Assembly: GCA_940746715.1 (NCBI GenBank)
Contig: CALNWN010000010.1
Span: forward strand, 1-64,000
Reading direction: 5' to 3'
Source of the DNA: an uncultured Paraburkholderia sp.
GTDB taxonomy: Bacteria; Pseudomonadota; Gammaproteobacteria; Burkholderiales; Burkholderiaceae
Length of the DNA stretch: 64,000 nucleotides
The notes under the pieces are model-generated. The model saw nothing but the letters and a program-made list of their open reading frames with translations. It made no database searches and had not been told where the DNA came from. The translations under genes and the position numbers were made by a program. This document shows positions 44,844 through 54,303 of this stretch, in pieces (positions within the stretch are counted from its first letter, which is position 1; the number at the start of each line of letters is the position of its first letter).

Positions 44844-45532
44844 TGCGTCTCCTCGCCTTTTGGTATGAAGTCCGCCGGTCCACCGCCCCGTGCGTCGTCG
44901 CCCTGGTCGAAGAACAGCAGATCGCCGGGCAGCGCCTGGTTCACGTCCTTCGAAACGAAACGGCTGTTGCGTTGAATCAGCGCAATGGCCGACGCGTATG
45001 CGCCAGTGGAACCGTCGAGTTGCGTCCAGCGATTCGCGATCGTGCGCTGCGCCGCGGACAGTTGCAGTTCGGGCGGCAAGCTGCTCGTGTCGGCGAGACC
45101 GGTCATGCCGTTGGCGCGCAGCCATTTGCTGTCGTGCGGACGCAATGTCTCGCCGACGGCAAAGCGCTCGAGTCCCGCGCAATCGCGCTGCGTCCAGCGC
45201 GGCGTCGGGCCGCGGCGCATCTGCTGATCGACGATGCGTGTGAACCACGCGCGAAACGCGCCGGATTGCTGCGCACTGAGCGCGTCGGGATCGGGCGATG
45301 TGGCGGCGATGCTCAGCGCGTGCGCAGCGGGCGCGACGGCTGCCAGCGCGGCCATGCGCGAGCGCGATGCATGTGTCGAGGCTGTGACGATGCCGCAGAC
45401 GCCCGCTTCGCAGGCAGCCTGCGCAACATGCGCAATTCGCTGCGCGGGCACTTGCCGCGGCACGCTTGCGTTCTCTGCGGCGTGCGCCGCCCGAGGCGAG
45501 CGCATGGCGCCTGCTACACGAGGGCGGCGCAC
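44840..45532 (-). pseudogene. DUF1175 (YfaT-like) protein, 3' end replaced at a deletion
   Basis: The ORF from a GTG at 45532 contains the DUF1175 core: GAFRAWFTRIVDQQMRRGPT, RWTQRDCAGLERFAVGETLR, QALPGDLLFFDQGDD. Relatives continue with an NlpC-like segment (HLMIWTG and so on); here ARGGGPADFIPKGEETQ follows at once, a tail that looks like the end of another gene. In Enterobacteria this family lies beside an alpha-2-macroglobulin (YfaS) and a DUF2300 protein; both are absent. A deletion at ~44890 therefore probably removed them. Overlaps the binding-protein start. Confidence 0.65.
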
Positions 45533-47276
45533 TTAGTCGCCCTTCGGTGCCGGGCTGATCCGCGGGTGCGTCAGCAGCGGCGTTCTCCGGGCCGGCATCG
45601 CCCTTCGCACGGTCGAACCACCATACCACCGGCACCCAGCCGGTCGAGCCGGGCAAGTTCTGCGGCAACGTCAACGAAAGCGGCGGATAGTGCGCGAGTG
45701 CGCGCAGCTTCGGCGTCAGATGGGTGCGCGCCGCGTTGCGGAACACCGCTTCCTGATCCGCTGGCAACGCGGCGCCTGCCTCCCGTTCGATCAGCGCGGC
45801 AACCGACGCAGGCGCGAGCATATCGGCCAGCGCCGGATAACGCTTGTCGAGCACGGCGAGCGTGTCGTCGACGAGACGCGCGTCGGGCGAGAAGATCACG
45901 TAGCCGTGCGCGAGCGCGAGCGTCACCGGGAAATAGCGTTCCGCCGGCAACTGCGACGCAAACGACGCCTTGCTGCTCATTGCCGTACCCGAACGCGCGC
46001 TGACCGGGCGTTGCCACACGGTGACGCCTGCGCCCTGCTCGCGCGTGGTGACAGGCAGGCGCCGATAGGCCGCCTCGTTGCTGTCCGCCTTCGCGGCCTT
46101 GGCTTCATAGGCGCCGATCACTTCGCCGAACGTTTTGCCGAGCGCGGTCTTAAGCGCTGCGATAGAGGCAGCGTCCTGCGCCTTCACACGGGCGATGAAC
46201 ACCGGCGCGACCAGCGTGGACTTCGCTTACCAGCACACCGCTGCCGGGCCCGTCAGGCCGTCGCCGATGGCGCCGGCTGCATCGCCGCCCTCCGCGACCT
46301 TGCCCAACAGCGCCGACGCCTCTTTCCAGTCCGCCGGCAAGCTCGTGCACGCCGCGGCGTTGGCCGGCAGGGCGCGCCACAAGTCCGCGCCGTTCCATTG
46401 CTGCGGCAGCTTGCCGGGCTCAATGAGCGCCGAGGTCCGCCAGGTGGGCGCAGCATTGCCGTTCGGCGAAAAATCGAAACGCAATGCGTCGATGCCGGAG
46501 AAAAACGCCTGATAACCGAACGACAGGTAATTCGCCGACACCACGAGGCGATGGCCCTTCGGCGCGTCTGTGGCGTCGAGGCCATAGGCACGCGCCGCAC
46601 CGTCATGACCCGACGACAACATGTCGGACACGGCATCGGCGCGTTCGCTCAGCAGGCCGCCTTTTTCGTCGAGCAGCACGCCGGGCGCCGACAATACGAC
46701 GAGGCGATCGTCTTTTGTCGCGAAGAGCAGCGTGCGGCCTACGGCAAGTTTCAATGCATAAACCGGCACGTCGCCCGAAAGCTTTGCGACCTGGCTCAAC
46801 TGCGTGTCGCTGGCGGCGACGTTGCCGACGCCTTGCAGCAGTTTGGCCAGACCGTTGCGGCGTACCGACAGGACCCAGTAACCGAGGCGGCCGTCCGGCG
46901 AGCGCCACAGCAGCATATGCGCGGGCTCGTCGAACACGCGGCGAACCACTTCGTCGCGCCAGTCGAGCTGATGTTCGAATGCAAGCCGCCGCAGCGAGCC
47001 TTCCGCGGAAAGCCGCGTATTCGCCGATTCGTAATAGTCGACGAAGTCCTAGGTGAGCACGTCGTGAAGCAGCGGCACGCGCAACATGTCGCGCGGCAGG
47101 CGCGAGAGCGCCTCGCTGTCGATGACGGCGTCCGGATGATGAATGTCGAGAACGACCTCGCCGGTATTGGCCGCCTTGCGATGCGCGAATGGACGCCATA
47201 CCGCCTGAATAACGACGGCGGCCACGATCAGCAGCCCGGCCACGAGGATTGCAATCTTTTTACGCGACATCTTCAT
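45533..47276 (-). pseudogene. DUF2138 (YfaA-like) protein, two nonsense codons and a late frameshift
   Basis: The start MKMSRKKIAILVAGLLIVAA at 47276 is a membrane anchor, followed by EVVLDIHHPDAVIDSEALSR. TAG at 47049-47051 interrupts DVLT*DFVDYYESA. The same frame runs through WRDEVVRRVFDEPAHMLLWR and YLSFGYQAFFSGIDALRFDF to TAA at 46227-46229 (AAVCW*AKSTL, Tyr expected). The end PADQPGTEGRL is shifted; one frame over it closes as APKGD at 45533. The protein is of the ~570-residue YfaA family, linked to YfaS-type envelope proteins. Confidence 0.8.
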
Positions 47277-47866
47277 CTGATTTTTTCTGGTTCGATGCGA
47301 CGATATTAACGTTGATGCCGGCCGGATTAAGCTGTCGTGACCGATCGCTGAAGGCAGCGATGATAACCGATATTTTTAACCGCAAACCAGTCCGAATTGA
47401 ATTTAACGAATCAGCGACGTTTTCCTGATGCACTGTAGGAATCTCACGCTTGATTAATACAGCGGAACGTGTTCCTGAACTCTTCTGGGTTCACGCGAAT
47501 TAAACATGGAGCGGCCGGCGTCAAGCTGGCGCGCGCGTCCGCGCATGATTCCATGGAACGCGGCAATTCATTATGCACATAAAAAGGTGTGGTCCGGCAG
47601 ACTCGCAGCTTAATGCGGATATGTTCCTACGCGATGGGCGGCAATATCGCTTGAATTACGCACGCAGGCCTATCGATACCGCGTCTTTTCATCACGCGCG
47701 GTGTTTTATTTCAGCCATATGATTTCGGCGATTGCGTGCATCGTCAAATATTCGTCACGCCTGTTTTGCCCGGCGACGGCGAATTGCAGAGCAAGAGTCG
47801 GAGTGCGCGACCTGAAAGACGCGCTTACACTCAATCATCATTGAAAGATCATTGATGGAGTGACTC
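47277..47866. other. 590-bp intergenic region, AT-richer
   Basis: No credible ORF is seen. The sequence is visibly richer in A+T than its surroundings, with runs such as GATATTTTTAACC near 47370 and several ATTAA/TTAAT words, as expected for promoters serving the DUF2138 operon (minus) and the small plus-strand ORF. TCAAT-CATC-ATTGA near 47831 is a small palindrome. Nothing more specific can be assigned. Confidence 0.4.
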
Positions 47867-47950
47867 ATGAACACGGTGGCGAAGGAACTTCGCACGCGGC
47901 CGCAGAACCGCGCCGCCGCTCACGCGCTGGCGTGCTCATCCACGGGCTGA
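47867..47950 (+). CDS. Short ORF, probably the cut start of a lost gene
   Basis: ATG at 47867 follows a well-placed GGAG (47857-47860) and encodes 27 residues, MNTVAKELRTRPQNRAAAHA, then LACSSTG and a stop. The good ribosome site with an immediate end, overlapping the 3' end of a converging gene, suggests the first codons of a gene whose rest was deleted. It could equally be a genuine small peptide. Confidence 0.3.
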   Translation: MNTVAKELRTRPQNRAAAHALACSSTG

Positions 47951-48195
47951 TCCGCAGCCTCATTCGCGTGTTCATGCTCGTGCGCGGCGGAGCACGCCGC
48001 GTCGTCGCCATATGGTTCGGCGACGCCTTTGCCGTCGTCCGCGGTGAGCGAGGCGAGCCCGCCGGGCGCGGCCGCCACAATCCGTTTCAGCGATGCACAA
48101 GGGCTCGGCGAATCATCGGCGTGGACGGCGCAGGGCGCGAGGCCGCCGAGCGACGCGACCGCGAGCGTGGTGACGAATAGCGGCTTGAGCTTCAT
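47920..48195 (-). CDS. Small secreted hypothetical protein
   Basis: The ATG at 48195 opens MKLKPLFVTTLAVASLGGLA, a signal peptide cleaved near VHADD. The 91-residue product then reads PSPCASLKRIVAAAPGGLAS and ends in a His/Glu/Asp-rich tail (AAHEHEHANEAADQPVDEHA) that could bind metal. Its end overlaps the short plus-strand ORF, so the tail may be partly junction-derived. No family was recognised. Confidence 0.5.
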   Translation of the reverse strand: MKLKPLFVTTLAVASLGGLAPCAVHADDSPSPCASLKRIVAAAPGGLASLTADDGKGVAEPYGDDAACSAAHEHEHANEAADQPVDEHASA

Positions 48196-48359
48196 ATCGG
48201 CGGGCGGTTTGAAAGGTGGCAGATGCTCATGGCAAGAGCACGCTTCGTGCCCTTGCCGGAAGGACCAACCCGCGCGCCCGTCGATAGGCATGCAACTTGC
48301 TTCCTTGCGATACTGGCTGACTGACCTTCAGTCCATTACCTGATGCCACAACCACCGCT

Positions 48360-49874
48360 ATGTCAAAAGCCAATCACACGCCTGGCCGCCTTCGCTCGGG
48401 AATCGACGGAATCGATGACGTCCTGGGAGGCGGTTTTACGCCGCACCACATGTATCTCGTGGAAGGCGCACCCGGCACGGGTAAAACTACCTTGGCCTTG
48501 CAATTTTTACTCAAAGGCATCGAGGAGGGCGAGGCCGGTCGTCTGTACATTACGCTCTCGGAGACGCGCTCGGAGTTGATCTCGGTCGCCGACAGCCACG
48601 GCTGGGACCTGAGCCAGTTCCACATTCTCGAGCTGCTGTCCGACGAGGGCCTCGATCCGCAATTCGAGCAATCGGTGCTGCATCCCGCGGAGGTCGAGCT
48701 CGGCGAAACGGTCCGCAATGTGATCAGGCAAGTGGACGAAATCAAACCCGCGCGCATCGTGCTCGACAGTCTGTCCGAGTTGCGCCTGCTGTCGCAGAAC
48801 GCGCTGCGCTACCGGCGGCAGATTCTTGCGCTCAAGCGCTATTTCGCCACGCGCGAGTGCACCGTGCTGCTGCTCGACGACAACACCTCGGATCCGTCGG
48901 ACATCCAGTTGCATAGCATCGCGCACGGCGTGATCACGCTCGATAACCTCGTGCACGACTACGGCGGCAACCGGCGCCGCGTGCGCATCGCCAAGATGCG
49001 CAGCATCAAGTTTCGCGAGGGCTATCACGACTTCTCGCTCGACACGGGCGGCATCAAGGTCTATCCACGCCTCGTCGCGGCGGAGCATCACGCCGAATTC
49101 GGTACGGCGTTGATGAGCACCGGCACGCCGGGCCTCGACGTGCTGCTCGGCGGCGGCCTGATTCCGGGCACCAATGCGCTGATCGTGGGTCCGTCGGGCG
49201 TCGGCAAAACCACCACGGTCGTCTCATGTCTGATTGCGGCCCTTCAACGAGGCGAGCGCTGCGTCTATTACGTATTCGACGAAACGCTCGTCACGCTGAT
49301 CGCGCGGTGCGCGACGGTCGGCATGAATCTGCAGCCGTATGTGGATAACGGATTGCTCACGTTGCGCCAGATCGACCCGGCCGAAATCTCGCCGGGCGAA
49401 TTTGCGAGCGACGTACGCGTCTCGGTCGAACAAAGGGGCGTGAGGTACGTCGCGATCGACAGCCTGAACGCATACCTGCAAGCCATGCCCGGCGAACGCT
49501 ACCTGCTGCTGCAGATGCATGAGCTGCTCGGCTATCTCAACCAGCAAGGCATCATCACCATGCTCGTGCTCGGGCAGCACGGCATTATCGGCGAGGTTCA
49601 GAGCGATATCGACATCAGCTATCTCAGCGACGTCGTCATCCTGTTCCGTTACTTCGAGCATCACGGCGAAGTCCTGACCGCCTTGACCGCCGTGAAGAGT
49701 CGTGCGAGTGCCCACGAGCGCTCCATCCGCCAGTTCCGGCTGACAGAGACCGGCGTCGAGGTGGGCGAAGCGCTGCGCGATTTCGAAGGCGTGCTCTCGG
49801 TGCTGCCGGCCTATCGCGGCAGCACCGCGCTGCTCGGCGCGACCGACCACGTCATCGACACATCGCGTCAGTAA
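48360..49874 (+). CDS. KaiC-like two-domain RecA-fold ATPase
   Basis: A 504-residue protein with tandem KaiC/RadA domains. Domain 1 has Walker A at G36 (GAPGTGKTTLA) and Walker B ARIVLDSLSEL; domain 2 has Walker A at G277 (GPSGVGKTTTVV), FDETLVTLIA and VAIDSLNAYL. Near the KaiC phosphorylation sites the sequence is SDIDISYLSDVVILFRYFE; S415, S420 and Y421 align with T426, S431 and T432 of cyanobacterial KaiC. No KaiA or KaiB gene is in the window. It is followed after 4 bp by a histidine kinase, so it probably works in signalling. Intact. Confidence 0.85.
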   Translation: MSKANHTPGRLRSGIDGIDDVLGGGFTPHHMYLVEGAPGTGKTTLALQFLLKGIEEGEAGRLYITLSETRSELISVADSHGWDLSQFHILELLSDEGLDPQFEQSVLHPAEVELGETVRNVIRQVDEIKPARIVLDSLSELRLLSQNALRYRRQILALKRYFATRECTVLLLDDNTSDPSDIQLHSIAHGVITLDNLVHDYGGNRRRVRIAKMRSIKFREGYHDFSLDTGGIKVYPRLVAAEHHAEFGTALMSTGTPGLDVLLGGGLIPGTNALIVGPSGVGKTTTVVSCLIAALQRGERCVYYVFDETLVTLIARCATVGMNLQPYVDNGLLTLRQIDPAEISPGEFASDVRVSVEQRGVRYVAIDSLNAYLQAMPGERYLLLQMHELLGYLNQQGIITMLVLGQHGIIGEVQSDIDISYLSDVVILFRYFEHHGEVLTALTAVKSRASAHERSIRQFRLTETGVEVGEALRDFEGVLSVLPAYRGSTALLGATDHVIDTSRQ

Positions 49875-49878
49875 GCTC

Positions 49879-51537
49879 ATGGAGCAACGCGTCCTGATCC
49901 TCGCGCCGTTTGGCCGCGACGCCGATGTCATTGCCGAAGTCCTGAACAAGGACGACCGGGTATGCGTCGCCTGCCGCGATGCCGACGCGCTGACTGAAGC
50001 GCTCGACGCCGGCGCGGGCAGTGCGCTGATCGCCGAAGAAGCGCTCGCCGACAAACACGCGACGCGTCTTTTCGATTGGCTCGAAAACCAGCCGGCGTGG
50101 TCCGACTTTCCCTTCATTCTGCTCGCAGCGGCCGGCATCGGGCATCGCTCGGCGCGCGGGCTCGAAGTGCTGGAGCGGCTCGGCAATGTCGTCGTTCTCG
50201 AACGTCCGCTGAACTCCGAGACGCTGCGGCGAGCGGTCGCCTCGGGGCTGCGGGCGCGCGCCCGCCAATACGAATCGCGCCGCCATCTCGCCGAGCGCAT
50301 CGAGGCGCAGGAAGCGTTAGTCCAGCTAAACGATTCGCTCGAAAGCAGGATCGCCGAGCGCACTCACGAGCTCGCCTCAGCCAACAACCGGCTGATGATG
50401 GAAATCCACGAGCGCGCGAAGGTGCAGGCCGTCCTCGTGCAGTCGCAGAAAATGGAAGCACTCGGGCAGCTCACCGGCGGCATCGCGCACGACTTCAACA
50501 ATCTGCTGAACGTCATCATGGTCAACTCCGAGTTGATCGCGCGCATGAGCGGCGACGAGCGCATTCGCGGCAAGGCGGCGACCGTCAAGCGCGCGACCGA
50601 ACGCGGCGCGAAACTGACGGGCCAGTTGCTCACCTTCTCGCGCAACAGCAACCTCGACCTGAAAGCCGTGGACGTGGTCGCCTTGCTGCAAGGCATGCGC
50701 GACATCATCACCGTGTCGCTCGGATCGGGCATCAACTACAGCAACGAATTCGAAAGCGACGAGATGTGGACGCAGGCCGACGCGAACCAGCTGGAACTTG
50801 CCGTGCTGAATCTCGCGATCAACGCACGCGACGCCATGCCCGGCGGCGGCCAGTTGAGCGTGCGCGTGAAGGAACGCCCCGCGCCCGATCAAACCCTCGC
50901 CGAGGGCCGCTATGTCGTGATCGAGATCGCCGATACCGGCTCGGGCATACCGCCCGACATCGTGACGCGCGTGTTCGATCCGTTCTTTACGACGAAGCCG
51001 ATCGGCAAGGGAACCGGACTCGGCTTGAGCCAGGTCTACGGCATCGCGCGCCAGGCCGGCGGCACCGCGCGGCTCGTCAGCGAGGAAGGTGTCGGCACCA
51101 CGGTCGAGCTGTGGCTGCCGCAGCGCGACTGCGTCGCCCCGCAAAATGCCGAGGTCCTCGATACGGAGGCGAACGCTGTCGGCGAAAAACGCGTGCTCGT
51201 GATCGAAGACGACAGCGAAGTGCGCGCCATGCTCGTCGAGTCGCTGAAAATGCTCGGCTACAACGTGACGGAAGCCGCCGACGGGCGCGCCGGCCTTAAC
51301 CGTCTCGAAGACGACAACCCTGACCTGCTGATGGTCGACTTCGCGATGCCCGGTATGAACGGTATCGACGTCATCGCGGAAGCGCGCAAGATGCGCCGCG
51401 ATTTGCCGGTGATTCTCGCAACCGGTTACGCCGACGTCGACATTTCCGGTCTTGCGGTGGAACACTGCACGGTATTGCGCAAACCGTTCAAGCTCGACGA
51501 CCTCGCGCGAACCATCCGGCTCGGACTGGTTGCCTGA
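49879..51537 (+). CDS. Hybrid histidine kinase with C-terminal receiver
   Basis: The 552-residue cytoplasmic protein has an N-terminal receiver-like domain without an obvious phospho-Asp (residues 1-125), a coiled coil (130-190), a HisKA domain with H204 in TGGIAHDFNNLLN, an ATPase domain (NLAINARDAMP N-box, ADTGSGIP, GTGLGLSQVYG), and a C-terminal receiver with D487 in LLMVDFAMPGMNG and K in VLRKPFK. It has no membrane segment. The start lies 4 bp after the KaiC-like gene, so the two are co-translated; the kinase likely reads the state of the KaiC-like ATPase. Intact. Confidence 0.9.
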   Translation: MEQRVLILAPFGRDADVIAEVLNKDDRVCVACRDADALTEALDAGAGSALIAEEALADKHATRLFDWLENQPAWSDFPFILLAAAGIGHRSARGLEVLERLGNVVVLERPLNSETLRRAVASGLRARARQYESRRHLAERIEAQEALVQLNDSLESRIAERTHELASANNRLMMEIHERAKVQAVLVQSQKMEALGQLTGGIAHDFNNLLNVIMVNSELIARMSGDERIRGKAATVKRATERGAKLTGQLLTFSRNSNLDLKAVDVVALLQGMRDIITVSLGSGINYSNEFESDEMWTQADANQLELAVLNLAINARDAMPGGGQLSVRVKERPAPDQTLAEGRYVVIEIADTGSGIPPDIVTRVFDPFFTTKPIGKGTGLGLSQVYGIARQAGGTARLVSEEGVGTTVELWLPQRDCVAPQNAEVLDTEANAVGEKRVLVIEDDSEVRAMLVESLKMLGYNVTEAADGRAGLNRLEDDNPDLLMVDFAMPGMNGIDVIAEARKMRRDLPVILATGYADVDISGLAVEHCTVLRKPFKLDDLARTIRLGLVA

Positions 51538-51618
51538 AACACTTGCTTCATCCGGCGCCGCAAAAAATTTCCAATTCGATAGTTTGGTAACGATTGTTTT
51601 GGAAATACAATACCGGCC

Positions 51619-52172
51619 ATGACGAATCTCGACGCCTTACGCCGCAAAGTCAGCAGCACGCTCGTAATTGCTGCCCGCAAGTGGCGGCGCACGAGTCATG
51701 GCGTGCTGTCCGCGTTCAACGTGTCGGAGGCCGCGCCACACCGCTGCTTACGGCGAGCCGGCTTGGCGAAGCGGTCCGTCAGGTCACGCTGGCCGATTAC
51801 ATCGGCATTGAAGGGCCTTCGCTTGTGCGTCTGCTCGACCAGCTCTGCGCCGCGGGCCTCATGCGCCGCGACGAAGATCCCGCGGACCGGCGCGCCAAAA
51901 CCGTGGTGCTGACCAAAGAAGGCCGAGCCGTGACCCAGAAAATGGAAGAAGAGCTCGTCACTCTGCGTGCTGAGGCGCTCAAAGGCATTTCACGCAGCGA
52001 CCTCGAAGCCACGTTGCGCGTGCTGTCCGCCTTCACCGCTGATTCCGCAGAAGAGCCGCAACCCGTGAGTGTGGCGCGCGCCCCGAAGCAGGCCCGAGCC
52101 ACCACGTCAGTAAAAGCACAGCGCGCCAAGCCGCGTCGCGCAACGCCCGAGGGCCGGCGTAACGCGCCATGA
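51619..52172 (+). pseudogene. MarR-family regulator, frameshift
   Basis: MTNLDALRRKVSSTLVIAAR at 51619 begins the usual MarR helix 1; after FNVSEA near 51735 the frame shifts and continues ATPLLTASRLGEAVRQVTLA, the winged helix with GLMRRDEDPADRRAKTVVLT, to a basic tail ending EGRRNAP at 52172. The stop overlaps the FUSC start as ATGA, placing the regulator first in the efflux operon it would control. One indel inactivates it. Confidence 0.8.
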
Positions 52173-54270
52173 TCTACCCCTCCGTTCGCGACTGGCTGTT
52201 CTCGGTCAAGACTTTTGCCGCCGCGATGATCGCGCTGTACATCGGCCTCGCGCTCGAATTGCCGCGGCCCTATTGGGCGATGGCAACGATGTATATCGTG
52301 TCGAATCCGTTCATCGGCGCCACGCGCTCGAAGGCGATCTATCGCGCGCTCGGCACCGTGCTCGACGCGTCGGCGGCTGTGCTGCTGGTGCCGCCCTTCG
52401 TCGAATCGCCCTATCTGTTCAGCGTGGTCCTCGCGCTCTGGGTCGGCACGCTGCTTTTTCCGCCATGTCGGACCGCACCGCGCGCAGCTACGTGTTCCTG
52501 CTCGCGAGCTATACGATGCCGATCATCGCGCTGCCCGCCGTGACGAATCCCACAGGCGTGTTCGATCTTGCCGTGAGCCGCACGGAGGAGATCACGCTTG
52601 GCATTGTCTGCGCGAGCATCGTCGGCAGTGTGCTGTTTCCGAGCCAGCTTGCGCCGACCATCATCGAACGGACCGATGCATGGTTTCGCGACGCCGCCTT
52701 TTACTCGACCGAAACGCTGTCGGGGCGCATTGCGGGCGCGGCGATTTCCGGTGCGCGGCAGCGGCTCGCGGCCACCATCAACGGTCTGGAATTGCTGCTG
52801 AGCCAGCTCGCGTACGATCACACGCGCCCCGACCTGCTCACGCGCGCGCACGAACTTCGCGGACGCATGCAGCTGCTGCTGCCGCTCATGTCGGCGCTGG
52901 CCGATCCGCTCATCGCGCTCTATAACAGCGGCAGCCACAAGTGGCCGCAAGGGCTCGAAGCGCTGCTGGCGGACATCGTCAAATGGTTCAATGCGCCGCT
53001 GCCGGCCGCGAGCGCGGGCTATCACCCCGACCCCGCCGCAAACGCGCTGCGCGAGCGGATTGCCGCGATGCAGCCGGCGCCCGCCGCGCTCACCACATGG
53101 GAGGGGGCGTTGCTGTCCAGCGCGCTATGGCGCATGAAACAGGTGATCGACGTATGGCAGGACTGCCGCTCGCTGCGCATCATCATCACGCGTGAAGAAG
53201 GCTTCTGGCGGCCGCGTTTTCGTCATTGGCGGCTTGGCGGTACGGAACGTTTCTACGATCGCGGCATGATGCTGTTTTCCACCGGCTCCACGGCGGCGGC
53301 CGTGATTCTCGCGTGCAGTTTGTGGATCGGCTCGGGCTGGGCGGACGGCGCAAGCGCCGTGACACTCGCGGCGGTCGCGTGCTGCTTTTTCGCCGCACTC
53401 GACGAACCCGCGCCCATGGTGTTCCGCTTCTTCGTCGCAACCGCTATCAGCGTGGTCGCTGCAGGCGTGTATCTGTTCGCCGTCTTGCCGCACGTGCATG
53501 ACTTTCCGATGCTGGTGATTCTGTTCGCCGCGCCGTTCATTCTGGTCGGCACGCTGATTCCGCGCCCGCAGTTCAATATGGTGACGGTGCTCGTCGCCGT
53601 GAACACCGCGACATTCATCAGCATTCAGGACGCTTACGACGCGAACTTCCTGACCTTTCTGAACAGCAACCTCGCGGGCATCGCGGGGCTGCTCTACGCC
53701 TATATGTGGACTCGTGTGACGCGTCCTTTCGGCGCAGAACTCGCGGCGGCTCGTCTGTTGCGCTCGAGCTGGAGCGACGTTGCCTTGACCGCGTCCACGC
53801 GGCCCATCGAAGACCCGCGCAATCACGCGGCGCGTATGCTCGACCGGCTGATGCAGCTGATTCCGCGGCTCGGCGCGACCGACGACCATCGTCATCCTTC
53901 TATCGAAAGCTTTCGCGATCTGCGTATCGCGTTCAACTCCATCGACCTGCGCCGACTCACGCGCAAGCTTGGCGGCGAAGCGCCGGCCGCGATCGAACAG
54001 GTGCTCGAAGGCGTGCGCGCCTATTACGAAAGCTGCGTGAACCGTCGCACGCGCGAGCCGGTGCCCAGGAGCCTCATGCCGTCGATCGATTCAGCCGTCG
54101 CGCGCGTCACCGCACAAGGGCTCGCGAATGCCGACGCGCCGAGCGCGACCTCGCAGACTTCGGCACGCCACTTGCGCGACGCGCTGCATGCCTTGATCGG
54201 CTTGCGTCTGTCGCTCTTTCCCGCCACGCTGCAAGCAGTCGCGCCGCCCCCACGCGGGGCGGGTGCCTGA
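52169..54270 (+). pseudogene. FUSC-family (AaeB-like) efflux membrane protein, frameshift
   Basis: The ~700-residue inner-membrane pump starts MIYPSVRDWLFSVKTFAAAM and has the FUSC motif LPRPYWAMATMYIVSNPFIG. Near 52458 one base is missing in CTTTTTCCG, after which AMSDRTARSYVFLLASYTMP and the rest, including the second membrane half (STAAAVILACSLWIGSGWAD), stay open to PPPRGAGA at 54270. Such proteins export aromatic acids or fusaric acid with an HlyD partner. Only one lesion was found in 2.1 kb. Confidence 0.8.
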
Positions 54271-54303
54271 TGCGCCGCCCAACACCTTTGCCCTGTTCCC
54301 GAG

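Noticed and set aside
5603..47276. Reassigned or suppressed UAG/UAA codons as an explanation for in-frame stops
   Set aside because: Intact genes here also end in TAG or TAA, and the same genes or neighbours carry frameshifts and deletions, which recoding cannot explain.
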